Source: Prionace glauca (lineage: Eukaryota; Chordata; Chondrichthyes; Carcharhiniformes; Carcharhinidae). From it: a DNA stretch of 64,000 nucleotides. Each line of letters opens with the position of its first letter. Position 1 is the first letter of the stretch. Below, in pieces: positions 1 to 9,430 of this stretch. The DNA is taken from the NCBI GenBank assembly GCA_037974335.1, contig CM075760.1:49248469-49312468 (forward strand), given 5' to 3'. The position numbers were made by a program, and so were the translations under genes. The notes under the pieces are model-generated. The model did no database searches. It saw only the letters and a program-made list of their open reading frames with translations, and was not told where the DNA came from.

Positions 1-610
1 GAAATATGAATATTGAACTACATTGTCCGGGATTGGAGTTTGTAGAAGGATCTCGGCTGGCGTATTCGCCCTTTTTATAACCAGGCACCGCAGATAAACC
101 GTGTTCTTCATTTCTCATTGGGAGATAATGTCTGGAGATTGAATTTGGGATTATTTGAAACTTCAAATTGTACATTCGATGCAGTTATCAGACGTTAATC
201 AAATTCAGAATCTTAGTGGGTAAACATTTCTGCCCTCTGCAATTCGTTTGTCAGACATTTTCACGGTTTAGTCTTAAAAAAGGCACAAAGAATTAGACAT
301 TTACAGGGATACACACACACACACACACACACACAGGTATTGGAGCCTACAGAGAAACAGGGGGGCATACACAGATTCATGGACACATGTAGATGTAAGG
401 GCACACTAGATTCAGATACACCAAGATTCAGGCGCAGACATATAGAGATCCTGGTAACTCGAAAGATACAAGGGCACGCACAGTATCAGAGGTATATACA
501 ATGTCTCAGCTTGTACACTGCCAAATTCTCTCTCGTAGTTCCAAATTTTTCATTGAGTTGAAGCAGGCAACTGTTTAACCGTGAATGCTGATAGTGAGAA
601 AAATAGCAAA
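1..610. other. Gene-free stretch with a microsatellite
   Basis: I see no gene here. The only clear structure is the AC dinucleotide run listed separately. The sequence after it is rich in short ACACAGATTCA-like words and may be a degraded simple repeat. Confidence 0.5.
311..335. repeat. (AC)n microsatellite
   Basis: About twelve uninterrupted AC units. A simple repeat, probably length-polymorphic. Confidence 0.95.
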
Positions 611-614
611 AATC

Positions 615-688
615 CGTCCCTGGATGGTCTCGAACCACCAACCTTTCGGTTAACAGCCAAACGCGCTGACCAATTGCGCCACAGAGAC
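615..688 (-). tRNA. tRNA-Asn (anticodon GUU)
   Basis: The reverse complement folds as a 74-nt cloverleaf. The acceptor GTCTCTG pairs with CAGGGAC, the anticodon loop CTGTTAA gives GUU, and the T-loop is TTCGAGA with one G-U pair in the T stem. The sequence follows the vertebrate tRNA-Asn consensus closely (GTCTCTGTGGCGCAATTGG start). It is followed on its own strand by a run of five T, a proper RNA polymerase III terminator, so it looks functional. Confidence 0.95.
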
Positions 689-689
689 T

Positions 690-1090
690 GAGACGACAGC
701 AGCTACGTATATTCTAAACTAGTGTGTCGATGACCACAATTCTATTTCTGAAAACCTGTTCCAGAACTGCAGCATGACCGCACTGTTTACAATTCTATAC
801 AAGTCTCTTTAGTTCCGTTGATCCTGCAGCACTGCTGTAGAGTGTTGGTTATTCCCTTTCTCCTATGAACGGGCAGGTAAAATAAATCCATGTATCTTAT
901 CACAGGGAGGAATTGAAAAGGAGTCAAGGGAACAAACCACAAGTAGCGTAACGATCCAGTACTTGCCACTCAATCATCAATAACACCATTGCCATCCATT
1001 TCCCTCAAGATTTAATATTTCCCCTTGTTTTCTCCTAATTTTAACATGATATTCGCTTCAATATACAGAGTGAACGGAGAATGAAGGGAC
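690..1090. other. Spacer between tRNA genes
   Basis: Roughly 400 bp with no recognisable gene. Short open frames occur but have no coding character. Confidence 0.4.
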
Positions 1091-1092
1091 TT

Positions 1093-1163
1093 TGCATTGG
1101 CCGGGAATCGAACCCGGGTCTCCCGCGTGGCAGGCGAGAATTCTACCACTGAACCACCAATGC
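1093..1163 (-). tRNA. tRNA-Gly (anticodon GCC)
   Basis: A 71-nt cloverleaf on the minus strand starting GCATTGGTGGTTCAGTGG, with anticodon GCC in the loop CTGCCAC and T-loop TTCGATT, ending in CCAATGCA. The acceptor stem GCATTGG/CCAATGC is perfect. It matches the conserved vertebrate tRNA-Gly-GCC. No T4 run is visible in the first 25 nt downstream, so termination may be inefficient or use a weak site. Confidence 0.95.
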
Positions 1164-1169
1164 TGCTCT

Positions 1170-2200
1170 TGCTAGTGCGATTCCCACATGCTCTCTCTTC
1201 CTTCACACTCAGCAGCATTGTAATTTCCTTACTTTGTCCTTTCATTCCCCAAATGCCCACAAATGTTCTCACTCAAATCTCACACGCAACATCGCACAAG
1301 CCTCTAATGCTGTTCAACACCTTCCTTTCATTCACAACCGCATCTCAAACTTTCAACCTTCCTCCAAAACACAAGCACTCCGCAACAATCCCCCTCTCAC
1401 ACCGCCTCATTCTCCCAAATATGCCTCTGCTTTCACCACATCAGTCTAAACACGCTTAAAACGTGTTGAAATTATTTGCACACTGTCTCTTCCACTCAAC
1501 CCATATCACTGCAATATGCATCATGCCATTCTGCAAAAGCTTTAAGTTGCTACATTTCTTCAAAGCTGGTACCCAGTGCGACACCAGGCCAAACTTCCAC
1601 TTTGAACACTTGATAACACTGATATAGGGTTACAAGTTAGCTCGGAATGAGTTAAACAAATAGGGCTTAGGAGAGCTAGTAGGGGGCACGAGAAGTCCTT
1701 GGCACGTCGGATAAAGGAAAACCCCAAAGCTTTTTACTTTTATGTTAAAAATGCATTAAATCTTCATATATCGAGGCCAGTCTGCGACATCGGAAAGCGC
1801 TGAATCCTAACCACGAGACCCCCAGGATCCCATCTGCCTGATTCTCCCAGATACTGATTACAGTAATGTGCACAGCGCCAATTGTCCGCACTCACACACT
1901 CCTTCCTGTCTGTTAAGATTTGAAATTGTTCATATTTTCACATTGGCTTCCAGTGTGATGAAAGCAGAGCTGTGATAAGCTGATGTTGTTCAGTGGATTT
2001 ACTGCAGTAAGGTTTATGTCAGTTCGATGCAAACATTGGTGTTTGAATGTGGTCAGTTACAGTGAAATTTAATGCAGTGGAAGGGAGCCTACTCATTTTT
2101 ACAGGAGGAACCAGCAAGGGTAATGTAAATATGAATTGTGCAACGGGACTGATATTTCTCCCTGCTGTTCAAATTGGCACAAGTATTGACCACGATTTTC
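1170..2200. other. Gene-free stretch
   Basis: No gene recognised. Part of 1620-1780 resembles a weathered LINE coding fragment, but this is too faint to call. Confidence 0.3.
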
Positions 2201-2207
2201 AGATTGT

Positions 2208-2279
2208 CACTCTGTGGTGTAATGGTGAGCACTCTGGAGTTTAAATCCAGCGATCTGAGTTTAAATCTCGGCGGAGCCT
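2208..2279 (+). tRNA. tRNA-Gln-derived gene with anticodon UUA (suppressor-like, probably a pseudogene)
   Basis: The 72-nt sequence follows the vertebrate tRNA-Gln(UUG) pattern through the D arm (TGGTGTAATGG), the anticodon stem (CTGGA/TCCAG) and the T arm. The anticodon loop reads GTTTAAA instead of CTTTGAA, so the triplet at 34-36 is UUA, which would pair with the stop codon UAA. The first two acceptor bases do not pair with the 3' end, and the B-box carries T instead of the normally invariant C (GTTTAAATC). A TTTT run follows immediately. The broken acceptor and B-box argue for a decaying gene. Confidence 0.75.
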
Positions 2280-2542
2280 TGTTTTAATTTGCAATGATGG
2301 ATTGGCTGAAGGACGTTTCATTTAAATTTATCACCAAGTCCTAATCGAGAGGAGAATTTGCCAGCCCGTTCAGCTGCTGTTACTCAATTCAAGGGCAATT
2401 AGGGATGATAGGGGATGAATAAAGACAATCTCAATAATGGACCTTTTCCTCACAAGTAAAAGCATACTTTCTGACAGTTCTTGTGCCTCAAACTTTCGAA
2501 ACATCGAGCTAATATGTAACAACTATCCTAATGACCACATGT

Positions 2543-2615
2543 GGGCCGGTGGCGCAATGGAAAACGCGTCTGACTACGGATCAGAAGATTCCAGGTTCGA
2601 CTCCTGGTTGGCTCA
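2543..2615 (+). tRNA. tRNA-Arg (anticodon ACG)
   Basis: A 73-nt cloverleaf. The anticodon loop CTACGGA gives ACG, and the B-box GGTTCGACTCC is canonical. The acceptor GGGCCGG/TTGGCTC pairs through Watson-Crick and three G-U pairs. It differs from the vertebrate tRNA-Arg-ACG consensus at a few acceptor and D-loop bases (GGAAAAC for GGATAAC). No T4 run lies close downstream. Confidence 0.92.
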
Positions 2616-2619
2616 GCAC

Positions 2620-3280
2620 AAACCTTTAAAAGATGTTCACAAATTCCCTGTTACTTTCGATGAATAAGTTATTTAATATCTTTATACTTATTCAGACAAA
2701 TGTTGGCAAGCATATTTGCAGCTTCTCTGGAGAAAGTAATGTTAGGAGATTGCTAATGAAGAGCAACCGACTATTTTAAGTTATTTTTTTCTGGGAAAAA
2801 AGTCATTTAATAAGATTAGGATATTAAATAAATGCTAACCGCAAATACATTTTGGACAACATTAAACATGTCTTAGAGAATTTACACAATTTTGTCAATT
2901 TCTTCATAAAATTCAGCATTTCTGATTTTGGAGAAAGCATTTCAAGCTGAGGTCAGAGCAAAGATAATATGACTGTAACATAGAGATTCTGATAATATTC
3001 AGCATCAAACTGGAATCATACAGACTTCCCTCACCCTAGCATGTTTCAGATGGTGATTAACTATGTTAGTCTGCACCTAAACTTATTAAATTGTCTTGTA
3101 GACTCGATGACTTGCTGATACGTGCAGGTGTCAAAATAGGAAAGTTTCTTTCCTGGCAATGCATCAAACAAATTAATAACTTCTTATTTGACACAAAGCA
3201 TTTGAGGCCGAGGCCAGAGCGAAGATACTATGGGTGTAACATCGAGATTCAGATAATGTTCAGGAACAATATGGCCCGGC
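2620..3280. other. AT-rich gene-free stretch
   Basis: Two related ~60-bp segments recur (near 2940-3000 and 3200-3260, sharing words such as GAGGTCAGAGC / GAGGCCAGAGC followed by TAACAT-GAGATTC). They look like an old local duplication or a repeat. No gene is seen. Confidence 0.35.
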
Positions 3281-3284
3281 CGAT

Positions 3285-3575
3285 GAAGGCATGCTTTAAG
3301 GTGCGAGGGGCAAGATTTAAAGGAGATGGACATGGCAGATTGTTTGCATAGAGAGTAGTGGGTTCCTGGAACTCGCTGCCGGGGAGACATAGTAGAAGCG
3401 GATGGTGATGTGACTTTTAAGTCAGTTGACAAGTACATGAATAGGATGGGAATAGAGGGATATGGTCCCGGAAGGATAGGGGGTTTTAGTTAAGTCGTGC
3501 AGCATCGTCAGTGAAGGTTTGAAGGGCCGAAGGGCATGTTCCTGTGCTTTAATTTTCTTTGTTCTTTGTACTGCC
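3285..3575 (+). mobile_element. LINE 3' end (CR1/L2-like)
   Basis: The segment reads as the weathered end of the CR1/L2-type ORF2 (a match to the motif region usually reading QRVVxxWNxLP) and then a non-coding tail containing GGGCCGAAGGGC and a (TTCTTTG)n end. It is 5'-truncated, as is normal for LINEs. Confidence 0.65.
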
Positions 3576-3959
3576 GTTTTTCTTTCCCCAAAACTGAGCT
3601 TCAGACTCTGTAGCTCTATATTTAACCACTCCATCTCTGACATCTCCTCCAGTCACATAACCCTGTGAGATGTCTGTACTGATCTTATTGTGGCATCATG
3701 AGCGTTCCACATACAACATGACTTGTATCTATAAATTCTCATCTTGAATATTTCAATTGAAATTTCAGGGCGAGCAGAGCTTTTTGAGCAGAATGGCCCA
3801 GATTCCCACCATCTTTAAGCGAACAAGTTGTTTCTGATTTCCCTACAGAGGTTGTCTATTAAACATTGACTGAACACAGGGGGTGAATGTGAGAAGCTGA
3901 AGTTTCCAGTTGAAGAGGTTCCCAGTGTCTCTGAGCAGCTGAACTGGGGAAGCCTTTGG

Positions 3960-4440
3960 GCAGAGACTGCGCTGCTGCTATTTCCCTTCCTGACCACCGG
4001 GGGTTGTTGTAACACGTCAGGGCGCTGCTCCGCCCAGTGTCACCTCTTGCCCACTCCGGCCCGGCCGCTGCTTGTTGGCGGAACATCCGGGTCCTGTAGA
4101 GAGGCGGGGCCAGCCGCCATATTGCAGTGACGTCACCATCAGCCCCTCCCCCCGTCGGATAAAGCGACGGTTGAGAAATGTAGAAAGTGAGAGAAATTCC
4201 CACCCGGAAATCCCGCCCGGAGCGGAATTAAAATTAAATAAAATACATATTTTTATAAAGAGGCAGGTGGCGGAACCGCGCATGTCCGGTAGTATTTTCC
4301 CAGAGCGAACCGCGCGGGTGTGATTGAAAAACAGACGGAATAAAAAACAGAAACGATTTTCCCGAATGGAGAAGGAACCGAAAGTCTGACGGGTGAGGAT
4401 GTGAATAATAATCATCAAGATTCAACATATTAAAAATTAA
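3960..4440. promoter_or_regulatory. CpG-rich promoter-like island with CRE and YY1-like sites
   Basis: CpG dinucleotides are dense compared with the flanks. A perfect CRE, TGACGTCA, lies at 4138-4145 beside GCCGCCATATTG, a YY1-like motif, and a GAGGCGGGGC GC box lies just upstream. A consensus-like splice donor (GGGTGAGGATG) follows near 4390 on the plus strand, so this may hold a first exon reading rightwards, but I found no downstream coding exon to pair with it before EMC4. It may be the promoter of a lost ZNF gene; similar promoters serve the ZNF genes further on. Confidence 0.55.
4024..4089. repeat. Promoter core, copy 1 of 2
   Basis: A 66-bp segment (GCTGCTCCGCCCAGTGTCAC to GGCGGAACATCCG) that recurs in the same orientation at 5157-5222 with about five differences. 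Confidence 0.9.
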
Positions 4441-4503
4441 AATGTAACTGTCTGGGCGCATGTGCAGAAGTGGAATTCCCCCAGAGAGCAGCGCGCGGGA
4501 CTT

Positions 4504-4569
4504 CGTCTCCCCTGGCAACGCAAGATGGCCGCTGGCCGTCTCCCCTGGCAACGCAAGATGGCCGCTGGC
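4504..4569. repeat. 33-bp tandem duplication with X-box-like and YY1-like motifs
   Basis: Two identical 33-bp units lie head to tail. Each holds GTCTCCCCTGGCAAC, which fits the RFX X-box pattern with a 3-nt spacer, followed by AAGATGGCCGC, a YY1-like site. The unit length gives these sites a fixed 33-bp phasing. Confidence 0.9.
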
Positions 4570-4794
4570 GTTGGGTGTGATTGTGGCGCAGGCGCAGTGA
4601 GGTCTGCCTGCAGCCCATTGTCCACATTGCCCCCCAGTGGATGTGGTGGGGATGGTGCAGCAGAGGGAGCAACAATCCCAGTTTCAATGGGGGGAGAGAA
4701 GCTGCAATACTGCTCCCTGTTGTTCACTCCTCTCCCCAGTCTCAGCATTGCAGAGTGTTTAAATAAGAGGGTGCATTGTCACAGCGGCACCTTG

Positions 4795-5068
4795 GCCTGC
4801 AGTTTAAGTTTATTTATTAATGTCACTAATAAGTCAGCTTACATTAACACTGCAATGAAGTTACTGTAAGAATTCCCCTAGTCTCCACATTCCTGTTGGG
4901 GTAACACTGAGGGAGAATTTAAGCACAGCCCAATGCCCCCTAACCCAGCACGTCTTTCAGACTGAGGAAGGAAACTGGAGAAAACCCACACAGACACGGG
5001 GACAACGTGCAAATGACCCACAGGCCCCTAGCACAGTGAGGCTGCAGTGTTAACCACTGTCCCACCAT
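4795..5068 (-). mobile_element. V-SINE (tRNA-derived SINE)
   Basis: On the minus strand it reads tRNA-like head (GTGGGACAGTGGTTAACACT), the V-SINE conserved central part and a tail with CACTAATAAATAAA. The tRNA-like head is at the right end. It separates the two copies of the 66-bp promoter core. Confidence 0.8.
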
Positions 5069-5156
5069 GTTGACACTGGGGCAATTGTTTTTGGGGGGAA
5101 CACGGGGCAGGTGGGGGTATTGCTAAGTCAATTTGGGGGGCATCAGGAAAAATCAG

Positions 5157-5222
5157 GCTGCTCCGCCCAGTGTCACCTCTTGCCCATTCAGGCCCGGCCA
5201 CTGCTCGTTGGCGGAACATCCG
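5157..5222. repeat. Promoter core, copy 2 of 2
   Basis: A second copy of 4024-4089, without the CRE, YY1-like and CpG context that follows copy 1. Confidence 0.9.
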
Positions 5223-5264
5223 ATTTGAAAGGCGGAATGTCCTCCTTCTGCTTTGTAAGAATTC

Positions 5265-5395
5265 TATGAGTCAATGAAGTGAAACTCTCCAGACCAGGTA
5301 ACATCATGGTAAATCTCCTCTGTACCATTCCCAGTGTTACCTCATCCCTCCTATCCTGGGGATCCCAGAACTGCACCATTTTTTCAAAGAAGTGA
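5265..5395 (-). mobile_element. LINE ORF2 fragment, minus strand
   Basis: The minus strand encodes a short piece similar to the C-terminal part of CR1/L2-like ORF2 (VQRRFT motif). Degraded. Confidence 0.6.
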
Positions 5396-5419
5396 CCCGA
5401 TGTGTAGATGAGGGCAATG

Positions 5420-5575
5420 CTTCTGACACAGTCTTCTTGGGCTTCACAAGGCTTTTGACAAGGTCCCACATGGGAGACTAATAGGGAAGTTAAGATCCCA
5501 TGGGATCCAAGGAAAAGTGTCAAATTGGATCCAGAATTAGCTGAGTAGCAGGAAGCAGAGGGTGATGGTGGATAA
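5420..5575 (+). mobile_element. LINE reverse-transcriptase fragment, plus strand
   Basis: The plus strand carries the RT motif KAFDKVPH followed by a segment ending SRKQRVMVD, typical of the CR1/L2 group. It abuts the oppositely oriented fragment on its left, so this is an inverted LINE pair. Confidence 0.65.
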
Positions 5576-5713
5576 AGTGGTTAAGGAGACACACGGTTCA
5601 CTTCTTTATTAGCCGAGACACTGTGTTTAAGAGTGGGGAGGTTATGCTGGAATTATATAAAATGTTGGTTAGGCATCAGGAAGGAGGAATGAGAGTGAGA
5701 TGGAGAGGTTTGA

Positions 5714-6063
5714 TTTTTGTTTATTCATGGGACTGGGCATCGCTGGCTGGCCCACCGTTTATTGCCCATCTCTCGGTCCCTGAGGGCAGTTCAGAATAAA
5801 CCACATTGCTGTGGATCTGGAGTCACACGGAGCCAAACCAGGTAAGGACGGCAGATTTCCCCCCCTGAAGGACATTAGTGACCCAGACGGGTGTTTCTGA
5901 CAATGGATCATCGGGAGATTCTTAATTCCAGATATTTTTTATTGAATTCAAATTCCACCACCTGCTGTGGCGGGATTCGAACCCGGGTCCCCAGAACATT
6001 AGATGAGTTTCTGGAATGAATAGTCTAGCAATGATCCCACTCGGGCCATCGCCTCCCCTTTAG
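5714..6063 (-). mobile_element. tRNA-derived SINE, full length
   Basis: The minus strand starts with GGGGAGGCGATGGC and a B-box (GGGTTCGAATCCCGCC) of a tRNA-like head. A central region containing GGAATTTGAATTCAATAAAA follows, and the tail contains GGGCAATAAA and CCATGAATAAA. Another copy lies at 10270-10690 and an inverted-half version at 25045-25270. I do not assign a family name. Confidence 0.75.
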
Positions 6064-6900
6064 CGGGGGGGAATTGCACAGTTAGGGGCCTTGGCAGCTG
6101 AAGACACAACCACTGATGTTGGAGTGACTGTGACTGGGGGATGTTCGCAAGGCCCCGGGTTAGAGGGTGGAATGTGGGAACGGGACTTGGGAAAGCAACA
6201 ACAACTTGCATTAATGTAGCACCAGGAACAGAAAGGAACGTCTGAAAGACACTTCACAGGGTGGGTGGGGGGGGGGGCATCCAAAACCAAATTCTCCCAG
6301 CCAGACTCAAGGGGAGATATTAGGGAGAGGGGACCAAAAGCTGGGACAGAGAATTTCCTCGTGTCACTTTTGGTTCTTTCAACAATCTCTTTAAATCTGT
6401 GTCCCCCTCAGAGAGAGAGAGGGACGGATATTTCTCACACAGCAAAGCCTGACTGCTACTTTCACACTGCGACACACAGTTTTGTGACAACATTGACCCT
6501 TATTAATCATCCCAATCTCTTCCTCTCTCACTCTCTCCCTCTGTGTCTCTCCCCCCCAGTGGCAGGGACTGGGCTCTGAGCTCCCTTCCCCCATGATTTC
6601 CAGACAGTTCAGTCCCACTGGGGAAAAGACAGATGTTGAAATGGAAAATGATCAGATGCTGAGCTGCTCAGGCAGAATCTGTGTTCCAGAGACACAGAGA
6701 ATGGGGGCAGGGACACACAGACTGAGCCGGAAACATACACCACCCATCCGCATACTCACAAACATACATGTACACACACATACACATATGGCGAGGAACC
6801 TGTACATGTTCACATGTGATTTGAAGAAGAAATTAGATACAAGGGATTGAGGGATATTGGGGGTGGGGGGAAGGGGGATCAGGAGATTGAATTTGATGAT
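6064..6900. other. Gene-free stretch
   Basis: No gene recognised. There are pyrimidine-rich stretches near 6370-6560, and 6825-6900 resembles a LINE remnant. The open frames here have no domain character. Confidence 0.35.
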
Positions 6901-6904
6901 TAGC

Positions 6905-7345
6905 CATGATCAAAATGAAAGACAGAGCAGGCTGGAGAGCCAAATGGCCAAATGGCGAAAGGCAGAGGCCTAGGGGAAAGTGCAGAAAGCCAGGAAAAAG
7001 TGCAGAGAGCAGGAGAAAGGTCGAAGTGCCCGGGAACGGGTAGACTGATGGGGGAACATGTAAAGAGCCAGGGCAGAGAGCTGGGAGCAAATGGCAAAGA
7101 GCAGTGGGAAAGGGTGGTGACACGGGGGAAAGGGTGACGAGCCGGGGAAGTGAGTAGGGAGCTGGGACAGAGATCAGAGAGCTGGGAAAAGGTTGGAGGG
7201 CTGAAGGAAATGGCAGAGAGCTTGGAGAGAGAGTGGAAAGATGGGGGAAAGTGTAGGGAGCCGGGTGGCCGTGCAGACATCCGTGGGAAAGGAGGTAAAG
7301 AATTACAGAGAAGGGCAGAGAGCCAGGGGAAGGGGCAAAAAGTGA
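6905..7345. repeat. Purine-rich degenerate minisatellite
   Basis: About 440 bp of diverged units of roughly 20-25 bp built on GCAGAGAGCCGGGGAAAG. The G+A bias opens long frames on both strands that are not genes. Confidence 0.75.
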
Positions 7346-7650
7346 GTTATCAGAGTGGGGAGGTGGAATATGGAGCTAAAGAAAAATTAACCAAAATCAG
7401 CTCATCTGTAATCTTATTGAATGATGGAAAAAAAAAACTTCAGGGCCCGAATGGCCAACTGCTGTATTAATGTGCGTGATCCTTCAATGAGTCAATGTTG
7501 CAATTGTTTGAATTGGTAATTATATTTAGAGTTTCATGGACATTCTATAAGTATTCATTGCAAAGGTATTTTGAAGCAAAGTCATTTTTTTTTGTTTTAT
7601 GGAGTGCGAGGCAAGGTGTTGGAGAGAGGAAGGGGCATCAGTCAGTTTGA
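7346..7650. other. Gene-free stretch
   Basis: No gene seen. 7420-7480 carries a LINE-tail-like GGGCCCGAATGGCC. Confidence 0.3.
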
Positions 7651-7654
7651 ACAC

Positions 7655-7790
7655 AATGTGGAGATAACGGTGATGGCCTGGGGTGGGAACAGGAACAAGC
7701 CCCACTACACCAGGTTAAAGTCCAACAGGTTTATTTGGCAGCACTAGATTTCAGAGCGCTGCTCCTTCATCGGGTGAGCGGATGCTATGA
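7655..7790 (-). repeat. Fold-back repeat family, partial copy
   Basis: Carries the family words CCAGGTTAAAGTCCAACAGG and GAGCGCTGCTCCTTCATCGG. It belongs to a sister subfamily of the copies near 33-34 kb and 42.5 kb. Confidence 0.7.
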
Positions 7791-8079
7791 ATAGATAATT
7801 CCTTTATCAGAAAATGTTGTTGTTTGAAAAAAATATAGTGGCTGATAAAATGGAGAAAATCTTTCTACTTTTCTGTTAATCCAATGAATGGTTTGTCATT
7901 ACGATGGCATCAAAATGTTTTTCTTTCTAATCTGATAGAGGTGGAGACAGTCATGTGAATTCCTGCAGAGATGGCGATTCCCAAATGATAGAAGGAACAG
8001 AAGCTCAAAGGTGTATGTTGGTTTTCATCGGGAAACAAAGTTAAGTTCATAATTATTGTCAAATCGTGATGTCAAAACG

Positions 8080-8225
8080 TAGAAAATAGAAGCAGGAGTA
8101 GGGCATTCAGCCCTTTGACCCTGAAGGTTGAGTTCCACCATTCATTTTGATCATGGCTCATCAAGATTCTGACTTTGCCTACTACCATATCTCATGTATA
8201 TTAGCCCCAAGAATAAAATCTAATA
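8080..8225 (-). mobile_element. LINE 3' end fragment
   Basis: Contains the reverse complement of the LINE tail (GAAAATAGAAGCAGGAGTAG) used by the CR1/L2-like elements elsewhere in the window. Truncated. Confidence 0.6.
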
Positions 8226-8310
8226 TAGAAACATGTTTGGATAAACATATTTGACTAATTAATAAACACAATTAAGAGTTTAACTTGTTCAATTGGCTAT
8301 TCTTTCCCAG

Positions 8311-8480
8311 CGACACCGTCTCCACCCACTCTCTACAGCCTGGTCTCCTCCTGTCAGCAACACAACTCCGATGGTTCCGTCATCTACGGCTGTTTGGCGA
8401 TGGATTACTCTCCTGAAATCACCAGTCTCACCTGGAAGAAAGATGGGCAGCTGATCAGTGGGTTTAAGACTTACCCATCA
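8311..8480 (+). pseudogene. Immunoglobulin heavy-chain C1 exon (cartilaginous-fish IgM-like), 3'-truncated
   Basis: After a good acceptor (TTCTTTCCCAG) the sequence reads in frame [16 protein letters not shown], then the Ig-domain words [15 protein letters not shown] and [17 protein letters not shown]. These supply the first Ig cysteine in SSC, the B-strand cysteine in GCLA and the C-strand tryptophan in TWKK. The exon enters in phase 1, as constant exons do. This is the first constant domain of a shark-type mu chain, normally about 100 residues. Here it stops after about 56, where a zinc-finger exon on the opposite strand begins. No J segment, V exon or second constant exon is seen nearby, so it is an orphan fragment of an Ig cluster. 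The call rests on remembered family sequence. Confidence 0.8.
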
Positions 8481-8845
8481 CTGTGAACTCGCTGGTGTAC
8501 CACCAGGCTGGATATCATATTAAATCCCTTTCAACACTCGGAACAGATGAATGGCCTCTCTCCAGTGTGAACTCACCAACGACTTTCCAGCTCGGATGGG
8601 TAATTGAACTCCTTCCCACTGTCCACACATTTCTGCAGTTTTTTTCATAGAGTGATTGCACTTACGTTTCAACAGGCCAGGCGATCGGCTGAACCTTGTC
8701 CACATTCAGAGCCCATGTATGGCTTCTCTCCACTGTGAACGGTGCTTTTTCCTTCCATGTTCAGAATTCAGTTACGATAAATTGAGTGACTCTGTCAGAT
8801 TCTGATGTGATATTTATTTACAGTTTCCTGACATCAAATTGTCTC
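8478..8845 (-). pseudogene. ZNF-C: truncated C2H2 zinc-finger last exon
   Basis: An acceptor (TTTCATAG, exon from 8845 leftwards) leads to a start ATG at 8758 and the N-terminus MEGKSTVHSGEKPY shared by the cluster. The first cysteine of the first finger is missing. The frame shifts inside the first finger (GQGFSRS region) and again later, and the exon is cut off after about two fingers at the Ig C1 junction. It is most like ZNF-H: the intron upstream (about 8930-9290) matches 61670-62170 in inverted orientation. A non-functional relic. Confidence 0.85.
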
Positions 8846-8929
8846 CTATGAAATTGAGTTGAAACAGGGAAAAAAGGGGATTGAGAGAGAACTCAGAGAC
8901 AGGTTATAAGTAGAATTCAGACTGAAGCA

Positions 8930-9288
8930 ACAATAAAAAAGACCCACAAAGGTGGCTAGGAATGAGTTCTGCATCCAACATGCAGCCTAATTCAAACCTG
9001 CTCCTAACTAGACAGCCTGTGTCTCTCATCTCAGAACAATAAAACAGAAACAAAACTCTGTATAGATTGAATCTGAAATAAAGAGAATAAACCCTGGAAA
9101 TAGTCAGCATGTCAGGCAGCCTTTGTGGAGTGACAAACGGAATTGAGGGCTCAGGGTTCTGTCTTGCCCTCAGTTTACAATGAAACATTGAGGATCAGGC
9201 ACTGACTAATGGCAGTCACAATTCCCACAATGCTCTGTGCCCCAGAAACCCCTCTATTCAAAAGTTGTTGCCCGTAATTCACTAATCA
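8930..9288. repeat. Inverted copy of the ZNF-H intron
   Basis: Matches 61670-62070 in reverse complement, for instance the words around TTGGATGCAGAACT and GAGCATTGTGGGAA. This marks ZNF-C and ZNF-H as inverted duplicates. Confidence 0.7.
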
Positions 9289-9430
9289 TAGAGTCTTTAC
9301 AGTGCAGAAGGAGGCCATTTGACCCATTCAGCATGTACTGACCCTGCGATAGAGCATCTTTCTCAGGCATATCCCCTAAACCTATAACCACATGCATTTA
9401 CTCTGCTAATCCCCCTGTTGTTATTGATTG
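9289..9430 (-). mobile_element. V-SINE tail fragment
   Basis: Contains TACAGTGCAGAAGGAGGCCA, the reverse complement of the long V-SINE tail. Partial. Confidence 0.6.

Noticed and set aside
1097-1459. A 120-residue plus-strand open frame starting in the tRNA-Gly gene
   Set aside because: It overlaps the tRNA in antisense and then continues in pyrimidine-rich non-coding sequence.
4462-4869. A 135-residue plus-strand open frame in the CpG island
   Set aside because: It spans the 33-bp tandem duplicate and V-SINE border, has no domain character and overlaps frames on the other strand. It is best explained by GC-rich composition.
6833-7470. Long open frames on both strands
   Set aside because: Purine-rich minisatellite lacking stops because of composition. 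The translations are low-complexity.
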